A stretch of DNA of 64,000 bases from Dysgonamonadaceae bacterium (GTDB lineage: Bacteria; Bacteroidota; Bacteroidia; Bacteroidales; Azobacteroidaceae): contig JAIRKO010000009.1 of NCBI GenBank assembly GCA_031260045.1, positions 1-64,000 of the forward strand, given 5' to 3'. A program made the translations under genes and the position numbers. Under the pieces are notes generated by a model that was not told the DNA's origin, ran no database searches, and was given only the letters and a program-made list of their open reading frames with translations. Shown here in pieces: positions 44,274-53,078 of this stretch (positions are counted from its first letter, which is position 1; the number at the start of each line of letters is the position of its first letter).

Positions 44274-45333
44274 TTAATGGATTAATCACTTTCCAATGCC
44301 CGCTTCTTTTCCCATTTACCCGTTCCAACAGTTTTTTAGCCTGCAAATTCAATGTAATTGTTTTTACGGTTCGTTCCGATTTCCGTATGTGGGCGGCAAT
44401 TTCTTTTTGTGTTGCTTTCGGATTGTTTTTTAGAAATTCCAATACAGAATGTTCTTCCAAAGTGCAAATATTGCTCTTTGAGGTGGTGCTTTCTTTCGTT
44501 TTTGCACTTTGGGAATCTTTATCGTTAATTAATAAATGTCTGTTTTTCAATATATTGTTTTCCTCAAGCAGCAAATTCCCGAAAAACAGCATTAAATATG
44601 CGGTGGTTGAGCGAATATTGTTTTTCAAATCATTATAATTTGCTCTTACAAGCGCATTGCGGAAGTACCATGAATGTTCGGCAAACAAATCATTTTCCAC
44701 TTTGAAGCCGAAAGTGCGCAGATATTTTATGGTAAAAACAGCCGTTGTTCTCGTATTCCCTTCTCCAAAAGCGTGGATTTGCCATAATTCCGAAATAAAT
44801 TTTGCAAAATGTTGAACGGACTGCAATAAATTTGCGGTATGGTAATCAAATTGTTTTTCTTGTCCGAAATCATAATCCAGCGTAGCGCGAATATCAGCTG
44901 CATTTGCATAAATAACCGATTTTCCTTTCAATACCCATTCGGATTTTGAGATATTGTAATCGCGGATTTTGCCTGCAAACTTGTAAATCCCCTTAAACAG
45001 TTGCCTGTGAATTGAAATGTATTCTACGGGCGAAAACGAAAAAGTGTCGTTTGATAAAATTTCGGTAATGCGGGAGGAAACTTTATCCGCCTCTTCGGTG
45101 CGGTCGTCATCGTCCGTTCTGACGGGTTTTGTTTTGTAATAATTGTCGATACGGTATTTTACCTCGTCAATCGTTATTTTACCTTCGATGTTTTCCTTCG
45201 CCGTTTCAATAAGATACTTTGAAGGCGTTAAACCATCGACCTGCTGCAAGCCGATAGCGATTTGCCAAATTCGGCTTTTCTCTATCCTGTCGGGTTCGCC
45301 TTGACGGATGTATTCTTCAAAATCCCGCATCAT
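44248..45333 (-). CDS. Fic-domain protein with C-terminal winged helix
   Basis: Fic proteins transfer AMP or other nucleoside phosphates to target proteins. The 361-residue protein has the catalytic loop as HAFGEGNTRTTAVF (about residue 195-208). The usual pattern is HxFx(D/E)GNGRxxR, so the second glycine and last arginine are replaced (T and A). The N-terminal part is helical; the C-terminal part is a winged helix (SVLEFLKNNPKATQKEIAAHIRKSERTVKTITLNLQAK) that could bind DNA. No small antitoxin gene accompanies it. Whether it is still active is uncertain. Confidence 0.85.
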   Translation of the reverse strand: MMRDFEEYIRQGEPDRIEKSRIWQIAIGLQQVDGLTPSKYLIETAKENIEGKITIDEVKYRIDNYYKTKPVRTDDDDRTEEADKVSSRITEILSNDTFSFSPVEYISIHRQLFKGIYKFAGKIRDYNISKSEWVLKGKSVIYANAADIRATLDYDFGQEKQFDYHTANLLQSVQHFAKFISELWQIHAFGEGNTRTTAVFTIKYLRTFGFKVENDLFAEHSWYFRNALVRANYNDLKNNIRSTTAYLMLFFGNLLLEENNILKNRHLLINDKDSQSAKTKESTTSKSNICTLEEHSVLEFLKNNPKATQKEIAAHIRKSERTVKTITLNLQAKKLLERVNGKRSGHWKVINPLITSSPTAH

Positions 45334-45344
45334 GATTCACATCG

Positions 45345-45770
45345 TTAATCATTAATACTCTTAAAAGCAATCGCGTAGAGTTTCATCTGTTTAAGCATCG
45401 CCAATAAGCCGTTGGAACGGGTCGGCGACAAATGTTCTTGCAAGCCGACGCTTTTGATAAAATACAAATCCGCCGAAAGGATTTCATCGGGCGTGTGTCC
45501 CGAAAGCGTCCTAATCAGCAGGGCGACAATCCCTTTTACGATAAGCGCGTCGCTGTCGCCTTGAAACACGATTTTGCCGTCTATTTGGTCAGCCTGCAGC
45601 CAAACCCGACTCTGACAGCCTTCGATAAGGTTGTTTTTCGTTTTATGCTTTTCGTCTAAAGGCGGGAGTTTGTTGCCCAACTCAATGAGTAGCGCATATT
45701 TGTCCGTCCAGTCGTCAAAGGCGGCAAATTCTTCGACAATCTGTTCCTGAATTTCGTTTATTGTTGCCAT
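45345..45770 (-). CDS. sufE: Cysteine desulfurase sulfur acceptor SufE
   Basis: SufE takes persulfide sulfur from SufS for iron-sulfur cluster assembly. The 141-residue protein has the fold's start INEIQEQIVEEFAAFDDWTDKYALLIELG, the active cysteine in LIEGCQSRVWL, and the end SPTRSNGLLAMLKQMK. I begin at MATINEIQ (45770); a longer frame would run back into the upstream gene. SufS and other Suf genes are not in the window. It lies 7 bp after the cyclase-like gene on the same strand. Confidence 0.93.
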   Translation of the reverse strand: MATINEIQEQIVEEFAAFDDWTDKYALLIELGNKLPPLDEKHKTKNNLIEGCQSRVWLQADQIDGKIVFQGDSDALIVKGIVALLIRTLSGHTPDEILSADLYFIKSVGLQEHLSPTRSNGLLAMLKQMKLYAIAFKSIND

Positions 45771-45777
45771 GCTGATA

Positions 45778-46752
45778 TTATTTTTCTTTGTATATGACCT
45801 GCAAAACTGTTTGACCGACAGCCTGCAAGGTGTTTTTATCCACATTTTCCATCGTGTCGTCCAAAGTGTGCCAGTAGGAAGCGAAACCGGATTCGGAATC
45901 CGGATCATAGTGGATAATGTCAATACACGGGATTTTCCGGTGCTTCATTACCTGAATGTGGTCGTCTTCGATGGCGCCCCCCGTCCGGTTCGGGAAATAA
46001 GCGGCGTAACCGGCTGCCTGCGCGGCTTCCCAAACTTTTTCCACAATTTGTGGCGCATGTAGTGAGGAAAAAGTTTCCTTGAAAAACTGTGCGCCGGAAG
46101 CGCCGACCATATCCAGAAGTATTCCGTAACGCGCCGTATAATCTGGCGCATGCGGATTTTTCGCCCAGTATTCCGACCCCATGCACCAGTTGCCGTAATG
46201 TTTGTCTTCGGGGGGAAAATCGGGTTTGCCCCAATCTTCCGCATCGAAAAAGATAATGTCAATGCCTACGGATGGTTGATTGGCGCTCACATGGCGGGCG
46301 ATTTCCAGCAAAACGGCACAGGCTCCGGCGCCGTCGTTGGCTCCGTCGATGGGTGTATGCCGGTTTTTTTCGTCCGGATCGCGGTCGGCATAAGGTCTTG
46401 AATCCCAATGGGCGCAAAGGAGAACGCGGTTTTTATTTTCCGGATAAAACGAGCCGATGATATTTTTAACAGCAATCGGTGAATTGTCCAAAAGGCGTAA
46501 AGTTGCCTGCTGCTCGACAACTGCGGCTCCGAAACGCCTTAATTCGTCGGCTAAATAATCTCCGCAAGCGTCGTGAGCCGGCGTATTGGGGACGCGCGAA
46601 CCGAATGAAACTTGCTTTTCGGTGTAAAAATAAGCGCTGTCGGCGTTGAAAACGGGAATTTTTATTTCGACGGCGTTATTTGTTCGGGGCGACTGTTTGC
46701 AAGAAAAACTTATCGGCAAACAGAAAAGAGCGAATATTAAAAATCTTGGCAT
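45778..46752 (-). CDS. M28-type glutaminyl cyclase-like lipoprotein
   Basis: The 324-residue protein has a lipoprotein signal with lipobox ISFSC (MPRFLIFALFCLPISFSC). The zinc-binding M28 fold shows AHWDSRPYAD, DGANDGAGA, FFDAEDWG and the final IDIIHYDP...WHTLDD. The pattern matches the animal-type glutaminyl cyclases that are found in P. gingivalis and relatives, which convert N-terminal Gln to pyroglutamate on exported proteins. Several exported proteins here (such as at 41286 and 54992) would expose Gln after signal cleavage, which fits. I start at 46752. Confidence 0.88.
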   Translation of the reverse strand: MPRFLIFALFCLPISFSCKQSPRTNNAVEIKIPVFNADSAYFYTEKQVSFGSRVPNTPAHDACGDYLADELRRFGAAVVEQQATLRLLDNSPIAVKNIIGSFYPENKNRVLLCAHWDSRPYADRDPDEKNRHTPIDGANDGAGACAVLLEIARHVSANQPSVGIDIIFFDAEDWGKPDFPPEDKHYGNWCMGSEYWAKNPHAPDYTARYGILLDMVGASGAQFFKETFSSLHAPQIVEKVWEAAQAAGYAAYFPNRTGGAIEDDHIQVMKHRKIPCIDIIHYDPDSESGFASYWHTLDDTMENVDKNTLQAVGQTVLQVIYKEK

Positions 46753-47058
46753 ATTTTTATTTAAATCTGGCGTGAAGTATGAAATTTGATTACAAAGATA
46801 TGAAAAAAAGTTATACCGAGAGTTTAAATTCAAGTTGCTATCGCAGCCGTTACACGCTGCAAAAGCCCGTCATCCCGCGCCCCGTGCGGAATTCTTTCAA
46901 AAAAAAACTGCTGTTTTGCAAAGGATTTCGGCTCTCCGCTTCGCTACGCCCGTAATGGCGGCATTGCAAATCTGCGGACATTTACGCCCGAAATTCGGAA
47001 AGTTTTTCCTAACTTTGAGCCCCGAAAAAAACAGGGCGCATGAATACATATATAATAT
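46753..47058. other. Divergent spacer with promoters
   Basis: This 306-bp region contains a TATCTTTG -7 box at 46793-46800 (minus, for the cyclase gene), a GC-rich CGTCATCCCGCG stretch related to the GTCATTGC repeats near 46869, and a TAACTTTG -7 box at 47010-47017 (plus) for the aminotransferase gene. No gene was recognised. Confidence 0.6.
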
Positions 47059-48246
47059 ATGGATACAACGAAAAAAATAGAGCCGTCGCGCCGATTACAT
47101 TCGGTGAGCGAATATTATTTCTCCAAAAAACTGAAAGAAATCGCGGAAATGAATGCGAAAGGAGCGAACGTAATCAGCTTGGGCGTAGGCAGTCCGGATT
47201 TGCCGCCTTCGGAAGAAGCCGTCGAAACCTTATGCAAAGCGGCGCGACATGCCGATGCGCACGGCTACCAGCCTTACGGTGGCATTCCCGAATTGCGCCA
47301 AGCCTTTGCCGATTGGTATAAACAATGGTATGGCGCGGATTTGAATCCCGATACGGAAATTCAGCCGCTAATCGGATCTAAGGAGGGTATCCTGCATATT
47401 TCCATGGCTTTCCTCAATCCCGGCGACGGCGTTTTAACGCCCAATCCGGGCTATCCGACCTATACTTCGGTTAGTAATTTGGTCGAAGCCCGAACCGTTC
47501 CCTACGATTTGAAGGAAGAAAACGGCTGGCAGCCGGATTTTAACGCTTTGGAACAACTTGATTTATCCGGTGTTAAACTCATGTGGGTCAATTATCCACA
47601 TATGCCAACCGGCGCGCCGGCTTCCCCTGAACTTTACCGGAAATTAGTTGCTTTCGGGCATAAACACAAAATAATTATCTGCAATGACAATCCCTACGGC
47701 TTTATTTTGAACGACCGTCCGGAGAGTATATTGTCGGTCGACGGCGCCAAAGAGATTTGTATCGAAATGAATTCTTTGAGCAAATCGCAAAACATGCCGG
47801 GCTGGCGCATTGCCATGCTTGCCTCCAACGCGCAGTTTGTCCAATGGGTGCTGAAAGTGAAAAGCAATATTGACAGCGGACAGTTCAAACCGATGATGCT
47901 GGCGGCGGCGAAAGCCCTGCAAGCCCCCAAAGAATGGTATTCGGCGATGAATGAGGTATATCGGCGAAGGAGAATGATTGCCGAAGAAATCATGCACACG
48001 CTCGGTTGCCGGTTCGACCCGAAACAGTCGGGGATGTTCCTCTGGGGGAAAATTCCCGATAAATACGCGGACAGCGGGGAATTGGCGGACAGGATTTTGT
48101 ACGACGCCCATGTTTTTGTCACTCCCGGATTTGTCTTCGGCAGCAACGGAAACCGTTACATTCGCGTTTCGCTTTGCTGCAAGGATAAGAAACTGCAAGA
48201 GGCTTTGGAGAGGATTAGAAAATTAGTTACGAGTTACAAGCAATAG
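47059..48246 (+). CDS. Class I/II aminotransferase in aromatic synthesis operon
   Basis: The 395-residue PLP enzyme has the fold-type I pattern: SLGVGSPDLPPS, AHGYQPYGGIPELRQA, the PNPGYPTY substrate loop, NDNPYGF, and the PLP lysine in SLSKSQNMPGWRI. The last conserved arginine is in NRYIRVSLC. Bacteroidota place such a gene in the aromatic amino acid operon next to DAHP synthase-chorismate mutase and prephenate dehydrogenase, as here, so it probably transaminates an aromatic keto acid, though the exact substrate is inferred. pheA, often the first gene, is absent. Confidence 0.87.
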   Translation: MDTTKKIEPSRRLHSVSEYYFSKKLKEIAEMNAKGANVISLGVGSPDLPPSEEAVETLCKAARHADAHGYQPYGGIPELRQAFADWYKQWYGADLNPDTEIQPLIGSKEGILHISMAFLNPGDGVLTPNPGYPTYTSVSNLVEARTVPYDLKEENGWQPDFNALEQLDLSGVKLMWVNYPHMPTGAPASPELYRKLVAFGHKHKIIICNDNPYGFILNDRPESILSVDGAKEICIEMNSLSKSQNMPGWRIAMLASNAQFVQWVLKVKSNIDSGQFKPMMLAAAKALQAPKEWYSAMNEVYRRRRMIAEEIMHTLGCRFDPKQSGMFLWGKIPDKYADSGELADRILYDAHVFVTPGFVFGSNGNRYIRVSLCCKDKKLQEALERIRKLVTSYKQ

Positions 48247-48269
48247 GCTTACTTGTAACTTGTAACTAA
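48223..48269. repeat. Hairpin built of GTTACGAGTTACAAG repeats at a gene end
   Basis: TTAGTTACGAGTTACAAG (48223-48240) and CTTGTAACTTGTAACTAA (48252-48269) form an 18-bp stem with one G-U-type mismatch. The left arm encodes the last residues of the aminotransferase, so the repeat has entered the coding end. Confidence 0.8.
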
Positions 48270-48283
48270 AAATATAAAATATT

Positions 48284-49351
48284 ATGGAATTAGAATCAAT
48301 TACATTACCCGGCATCGGCGACCGGCGACCAATCGTTATCGCCGGTCCGTGCAGCGCCGAAACGGAAGAACAAGTGATGACGACCGCCAAAGATTTGGCA
48401 AAACGGGAAATCAAAATTTTCCGCGCAGGAATTTGGAAACCGCGCACCAAACCGGGCGGATTTGAAGGCATCGGTTCGGAAGGTCTTGTGTGGCTGCAAA
48501 ACGTGAAACGGGAAACCGGCATGTACACGGCGACGGAAGTTGCCAATAAAAAACACGTGCTGGAAGCGGTCAAACACGGGATTGACATCATTTGGATAGG
48601 CGCGCGCACGTCCGTCAATCCTTTTGCGGTTCAGGAAATTGCCGAAGCTTTGCAAGTTTCGGGCTTTACAGGCGTTGTGCTGATTAAAAACCCTGTGAAC
48701 CCCGATTTGGAACTGTGGATTGGCGCTATCGAAAGAATTTACAACGCAGGCATCAGGAAAATCGGCGTAATCCATCGCGGATTCAGTACTTACGACAAAC
48801 AACTCTACCGCAATCTTCCGCAGTGGCACGTCCCGATTGAACTGAAACGGCGGATACCGAACATTCCGATATTTTCCGACCCCAGCCATATCGGCGGAAA
48901 GCGCGAACTGATCGCCCCCCTCAGTCAGCAGGCGATGGACTTGAACTACGACGGTTTGATTATCGAATCCCACTGCAATCCCGACAGCGCATGGAGTGAC
49001 AAGGATCAACAAATTACGCCCGACGTTCTTTCCTACATTTTAAGTATGCTCGTCGTTCGCGATACGAACCAGACGACGGAAAATTTGGTACAACTCCGTC
49101 AACAAATCGACGAAATCGACAACGAGCTGCTCGGCATTTTAGCCAAGCGGATGCGCGTTTCCAAAGAAATCGGACAGTACAAGAAAGAGCATAAGATGCC
49201 GGTGCTTCAAACCGTTCGCTACGACGAAATTTTGGGAGACAGGGTTTCGCAAGCCGAAAAAATGGGTATCGGCGCGGACTTTATGAAAACGGTTTTGGAA
49301 GCTATTCATGAAGAATCCATTCGTCAGCAAATAGAAATACTTAATAAGTAG
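48284..49351 (+). CDS. Bifunctional DAHP synthase-chorismate mutase
   Basis: The N-terminal 265 residues are a type I-beta DAHP synthase (RPIVIAGPCSAE, IFRAGIWKPRTKPGGFEG, IGARTSVNPF, IFSDPSHIGGKRE), joining PEP and erythrose-4-phosphate. The C-terminal 90 residues are an AroQ chorismate mutase (LRQQIDEIDNELLGILAKRMRVSKEIGQYKKE). The fused form lets the mutase domain relay feedback inhibition by chorismate or prephenate. Length 355, usual for this Bacteroidota fusion. It is between the aminotransferase and tyrA on the same strand. Confidence 0.96.
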   Translation: MELESITLPGIGDRRPIVIAGPCSAETEEQVMTTAKDLAKREIKIFRAGIWKPRTKPGGFEGIGSEGLVWLQNVKRETGMYTATEVANKKHVLEAVKHGIDIIWIGARTSVNPFAVQEIAEALQVSGFTGVVLIKNPVNPDLELWIGAIERIYNAGIRKIGVIHRGFSTYDKQLYRNLPQWHVPIELKRRIPNIPIFSDPSHIGGKRELIAPLSQQAMDLNYDGLIIESHCNPDSAWSDKDQQITPDVLSYILSMLVVRDTNQTTENLVQLRQQIDEIDNELLGILAKRMRVSKEIGQYKKEHKMPVLQTVRYDEILGDRVSQAEKMGIGADFMKTVLEAIHEESIRQQIEILNK

Positions 49352-49353
49352 GG

Positions 49354-49443
49354 GAGTTGATAAGTTAACGAGTAGACGAGAAGCGACGCACATTATTAAC
49401 TCGTCTACTTGTTTACTCGTCTACTTGCTTACTCGTCAACTCA
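49354..49443. repeat. Inverted and direct ACTCGTCTACTTG repeats
   Basis: AACGAGTAGACGAG on the left is complementary to the right part, which contains three 16-bp copies: TTAACTCGTCTACTTG, TTTACTCGTCTACTTG, CTTACTCGTCAACTCA. GAGTTGA at the left end also pairs with TCAACTC at the right end. The array ends two bases before the tyrA start codon and would fold over its start region. Confidence 0.85.
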
Positions 49444-49445
49444 CA

Positions 49446-50219
49446 ATGAAAATCCAAATTTTAGGCGCTGGAAAGATGGGTTCTTTCTTCGCCGACCTTC
49501 TGAGTTTTACGCATGAAGTCGCCATTTTCGACTCGAATCCCGAAAAGTTGCGTTTCACCTACAATTGCATTCGGATGAGCAAGCCGGAAGAAATCGGCGA
49601 TTTCCAGCCGGAATTACTGATTAACGCCGCGACCGTCAAATACACCATTGAGGCGTTTAATCAAACGTTGCCTTTTATTCCGGCATCCTGCATCGTTTCC
49701 GACATCGCATCGGTAAAGACAGGCTTGAAGGAGTTTTACGAAAAATCGGGACGCCCTTTTGTTTCCACGCATCCGATGTTTGGACCTACTTTTGCCAACT
49801 TGGGCAACCTTTCCTCAGAAAACGCCATCATCATTTCCGAATCGTCCCATTTGGGAAAAGTCTTTTTCAAGGATTTATACAGCAGTTTGAAACTGAATAT
49901 CTTTGAATACACTTTCGACGAACACGACGAAACCATCGCTTATTCGCTGTCCATTCCGTTTTCCTCGACGCTGGTTTTTGCTTCCGTGATGAAACATCAG
50001 GAAGCGCCGGGAACCACGTTCAAAAAGCACATGGACATTGCCCGCGGCTTGCTTTCGGAAGACGATTACCTGCTGACAGAAATCCTTTTTAATCCGAAAA
50101 CACTCGGCAGATTGGAACAAATCCGCAAGGAACTTGCCAACCTCTTGAAAATGATCGAAGCGCGGGATGTAGAAGGGATGAAGGTTTTTTTGCAGGAAGT
50201 GCGGAATAAAATCAAGTGA
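49446..50219 (+). CDS. tyrA: Prephenate dehydrogenase
   Basis: The 257-residue protein has the NAD site ILGAGKMGSFFADLL and the family pattern SDIASVKTGLKEF, STHPMFGPTFANLGNL. It converts prephenate to 4-hydroxyphenylpyruvate for tyrosine. It lacks a fused mutase or ACT domain, since the mutase is in the preceding gene. Start at 49446 (MKIQILGAGKMG); the ATG seven codons upstream lies in the repeat array. Confidence 0.93.
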   Translation: MKIQILGAGKMGSFFADLLSFTHEVAIFDSNPEKLRFTYNCIRMSKPEEIGDFQPELLINAATVKYTIEAFNQTLPFIPASCIVSDIASVKTGLKEFYEKSGRPFVSTHPMFGPTFANLGNLSSENAIIISESSHLGKVFFKDLYSSLKLNIFEYTFDEHDETIAYSLSIPFSSTLVFASVMKHQEAPGTTFKKHMDIARGLLSEDDYLLTEILFNPKTLGRLEQIRKELANLLKMIEARDVEGMKVFLQEVRNKIK

Positions 50220-50241
50220 AAAGTAAACGGGCTACCTGCAC

Positions 50242-53058
50242 ATGGATAAACACAAGTTGTTTCGGAAAGAAATTTCGGCTTTCATTCCCCGCGAAAGGAT
50301 TTACACTGACGAACTGCGCCGGTTGGCGTATGGTACGGACGCCGGTTTTTACCGCCTCGTTCCGAAAATAGTTGTCCGCTCGGCGAATGAAACGGAAGTT
50401 TCCCGCCTCATGTTCGTCGCCGACCGCCTGAATGTCGCGCTTACTTTCCGCGCTGCCGGCACCAGCCTTTCGGGGCAGGCTATCAGCGATTCCGTGCTGG
50501 TTGTTGCAGGAAAACATTGGGAAAAACACACGATTTTGCCCGGCGCGGACGCAATTCGTTTGCAGCCCGGCATCACCGGCGAAAGGGTGAACGCGCTGCT
50601 GAAACCCTACGGGCGGAAGTTTTCACCCGATCCCGCTTCCGTAAAAAGCGCCATGGTCGGCGGAATTGTTATGAACAATGCTTCGGGCATGAATTGCGGC
50701 GTTCATGCCAATAGCGACCGCATGTTGCTGTCGTCGCGCATCATCCTTGCCGACGGTACCGTTTTGGATACGGGCGACGCCGATAGCCGCACGCTTTTCC
50801 GGCAAAATAAACCCGAATTTCTCCGTGAAATAGAAACTATTCGCGACCGCATCCGCGCCGATGCTGCCCTCACAGAGCGCATCCGCCGCAAATACGCCAT
50901 CAAAAACGTTACCGGTCTGAACATTCTGCCTTTTATTACGTTTGACGACCCTTTCGATATTATCGCCCATTTGCCGGTGGGGTCGGAGGGAACGCTGGCG
51001 TTCCTGTCGGAAGTGGTGATGAAAACCGAATACGATTTCCCGTTTAAGGCGAGCGCCATGCTGTATTTCGCCGAGCTTCGGGAGGCTTGCCGGGCAGTTG
51101 TGGCAATGAAGAACCTGAAAAATGCCGCCGGCGACACGATTGTTAAAAGCGCCGAACTGTTAGACGAAAAATCTTTGCAAGCCGTCAACGACCCCACCGG
51201 CAAAGGCTTAACCGCCGTTTTAACCGAAACCAAAGCCGCATCCCAACCTGAACTGGACGGCAATATTTCGGAAATAAAAGCCGCGCTCAAGCATTTTCAA
51301 ACATCCGTCCCGATACGTTTTACCGACAAGGAAAGTGAATATTCCCGTTATTGGGCGATTCGGGCAGGCATTTTCCCGTCGATCGGCGGGACGCGGCTTT
51401 CGGGAACAACCACGCTCATCGAAGACGTGGCTTTCCACATCGAAGATTTGCCGGACGCCACCGCCGATTTGCAACAACTGATGATAAAGCATCATTACGA
51501 CGATGCCTGCATTTACGGACACGCTCTGGAAGGCAACTACCATTTCATCATCAACCAGTCGTTCGATACGGAAACGGAAGTCGCGCGTTACGAAGCCCTG
51601 ATGAACGATGTAATCAAACTCACGGTCGATAAATACAACGGTTCGCTGAAAGCCGAACACGGCACCGGGCGCAACATGGCGCCGTTTGTCGAACGCGAAT
51701 GGGGGAGCGAAGTTTTTGCGATTATGAAAGCCGTAAAACAACTGTTCGATCCCAAACATTTGCTCAATCCCGGCGTTATTTTCAACGACGACCCGCGTTG
51801 TCATCTTCGGAATTTCAAGCCCCTGCCGCCGGTCAACCCGAAAGTGGACAAATGTATTGAATGCGGTTTTTGCGAAATCAATTGTCTGACTTGCGGGTTC
51901 GCCCTTTCCTCGCGCCAGCGCATTGTGCTGCAACGGGAAATCGCTCGCCTGAAAACCTCCGGCGAGAATCCGCAACGCCTGCGTGCGCTGCAAAAACAAT
52001 ACCGTTACGCGGGCAACCAAACCTGTGCGGGCGACGGGCTTTGCGCCATGTCTTGCCCGATGGGCGTTAACACCGGCGATTTGACGCACGACATTCGCCA
52101 AGCGGAAACGCCGGTCGGCAGCCTTGCATACCGCGTCGGGAAATTCGTCGCCGGACATTTCCCGACGGTAAAAACCGCCGTCTGTTTTGCGCTCGCATTT
52201 GCCGACGCCGCCCACAGGATTTTGGGAACAAAAACAATGCGCTTCGCCGGTCGGCAATTGCACGCGCTCCTGCATTTTCCCCTGTGGACTCCCGCCATGC
52301 CCCTTGCCGTCGGCTTAAACCTGCGGAAAACACGGCAAACCCGTCCCCTCAGGGTGGTTTATTTTCCGTCCTGCATCAATCAAACGATGGGATTGGAAAG
52401 GGACGCTCCCGAAAAACAGCCGTTAATTGAAAAAATGCTTTCCCTCCTGCACAAAGCCGGATATGAGGCGATTTTTCCCGAAAACGCGGAGCGGCTGTGC
52501 TGCGGCACGATTTGGGAAAGCAAAGGGATGCCGGACATTGCCGACGGGAAAGCCGCCGAACTGGAAGCCGCCCTGTATGAGGCGAGCGACGGGGGAAAAT
52601 ATCCCGTATTGTGCGACCAAAGCCCCTGCCTGTACCGGATGAGGCATACCGTAAAGAAAGTGAAACTCTATGAGCCGGTCGAATTTATCGCAACGTTTTT
52701 GCTCCCGAACTTGGAATTTACGCCGATTAACACGCCGGTTGCCGTACACGTTACCTGTTCCATGCGGAAAATGGGACTGGAAAAGCAGGTGATTGAGTTG
52801 GCGAAACACTGTTCGTCAAACGTTCTGGTTCCCGAAGAAATAGGCTGTTGCGGCTTTGCCGGCGATAAAGGGTTTACACGCCCTGAAATCAATGCCTATG
52901 CTTTGCGGAAACTGCGCCCGCAAATCGAAGCGGCGGGCGTTTGCAGGGGCTATTCCAATAGCCGCACTTGCGAAATCGGGTTGACGGAAAACAGTGGAAT
53001 TGCTTATCGGTCTATTGTTTATTTGGTGGATGAATGTAGTAAGGGAATTAAGAATTAA
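50242..53058 (+). CDS. FAD and 4Fe-4S oxidoreductase, D-lactate dehydrogenase-like
   Basis: The 938-residue protein joins a GlcD/Dld-type FAD domain and a GlpC-like Fe-S domain. The FAD part has TFRAAGTSLSGQA, VGGIVMNNASGMN and the C-terminal EHGTGRNMAPFVE. Two 4Fe-4S motifs follow (CIECGFCEINC about residue 535 and CAGDGLCAMSCP about residue 595). Two CCG-type motifs are in ERLCCGTIWESKG and EIGCCGFAGDKGF. Family members oxidise D-lactate or related 2-hydroxy acids to keto acids with quinones or other acceptors. Substrate is inferred from the family. It follows tyrA by 22 bp but has no clear link to aromatic synthesis. Confidence 0.9.
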   Translation: MDKHKLFRKEISAFIPRERIYTDELRRLAYGTDAGFYRLVPKIVVRSANETEVSRLMFVADRLNVALTFRAAGTSLSGQAISDSVLVVAGKHWEKHTILPGADAIRLQPGITGERVNALLKPYGRKFSPDPASVKSAMVGGIVMNNASGMNCGVHANSDRMLLSSRIILADGTVLDTGDADSRTLFRQNKPEFLREIETIRDRIRADAALTERIRRKYAIKNVTGLNILPFITFDDPFDIIAHLPVGSEGTLAFLSEVVMKTEYDFPFKASAMLYFAELREACRAVVAMKNLKNAAGDTIVKSAELLDEKSLQAVNDPTGKGLTAVLTETKAASQPELDGNISEIKAALKHFQTSVPIRFTDKESEYSRYWAIRAGIFPSIGGTRLSGTTTLIEDVAFHIEDLPDATADLQQLMIKHHYDDACIYGHALEGNYHFIINQSFDTETEVARYEALMNDVIKLTVDKYNGSLKAEHGTGRNMAPFVEREWGSEVFAIMKAVKQLFDPKHLLNPGVIFNDDPRCHLRNFKPLPPVNPKVDKCIECGFCEINCLTCGFALSSRQRIVLQREIARLKTSGENPQRLRALQKQYRYAGNQTCAGDGLCAMSCPMGVNTGDLTHDIRQAETPVGSLAYRVGKFVAGHFPTVKTAVCFALAFADAAHRILGTKTMRFAGRQLHALLHFPLWTPAMPLAVGLNLRKTRQTRPLRVVYFPSCINQTMGLERDAPEKQPLIEKMLSLLHKAGYEAIFPENAERLCCGTIWESKGMPDIADGKAAELEAALYEASDGGKYPVLCDQSPCLYRMRHTVKKVKLYEPVEFIATFLLPNLEFTPINTPVAVHVTCSMRKMGLEKQVIELAKHCSSNVLVPEEIGCCGFAGDKGFTRPEINAYALRKLRPQIEAAGVCRGYSNSRTCEIGLTENSGIAYRSIVYLVDECSKGIKN

Positions 53059-53078
53059 TTAAATAAATAATAAAAAAC

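Noticed and set aside
46834..47058. tRNA or small RNA gene
   Set aside because: The GC-rich patch resembles the GTCATTGC repeats and does not fold as a tRNA by eye; no T-loop GTTCRANYC was found in place.
50703..52275. Minus-strand ORFs opposite the FAD/Fe-S oxidoreductase
   Set aside because: They are shadow frames of a gene with all expected motifs on the plus strand.
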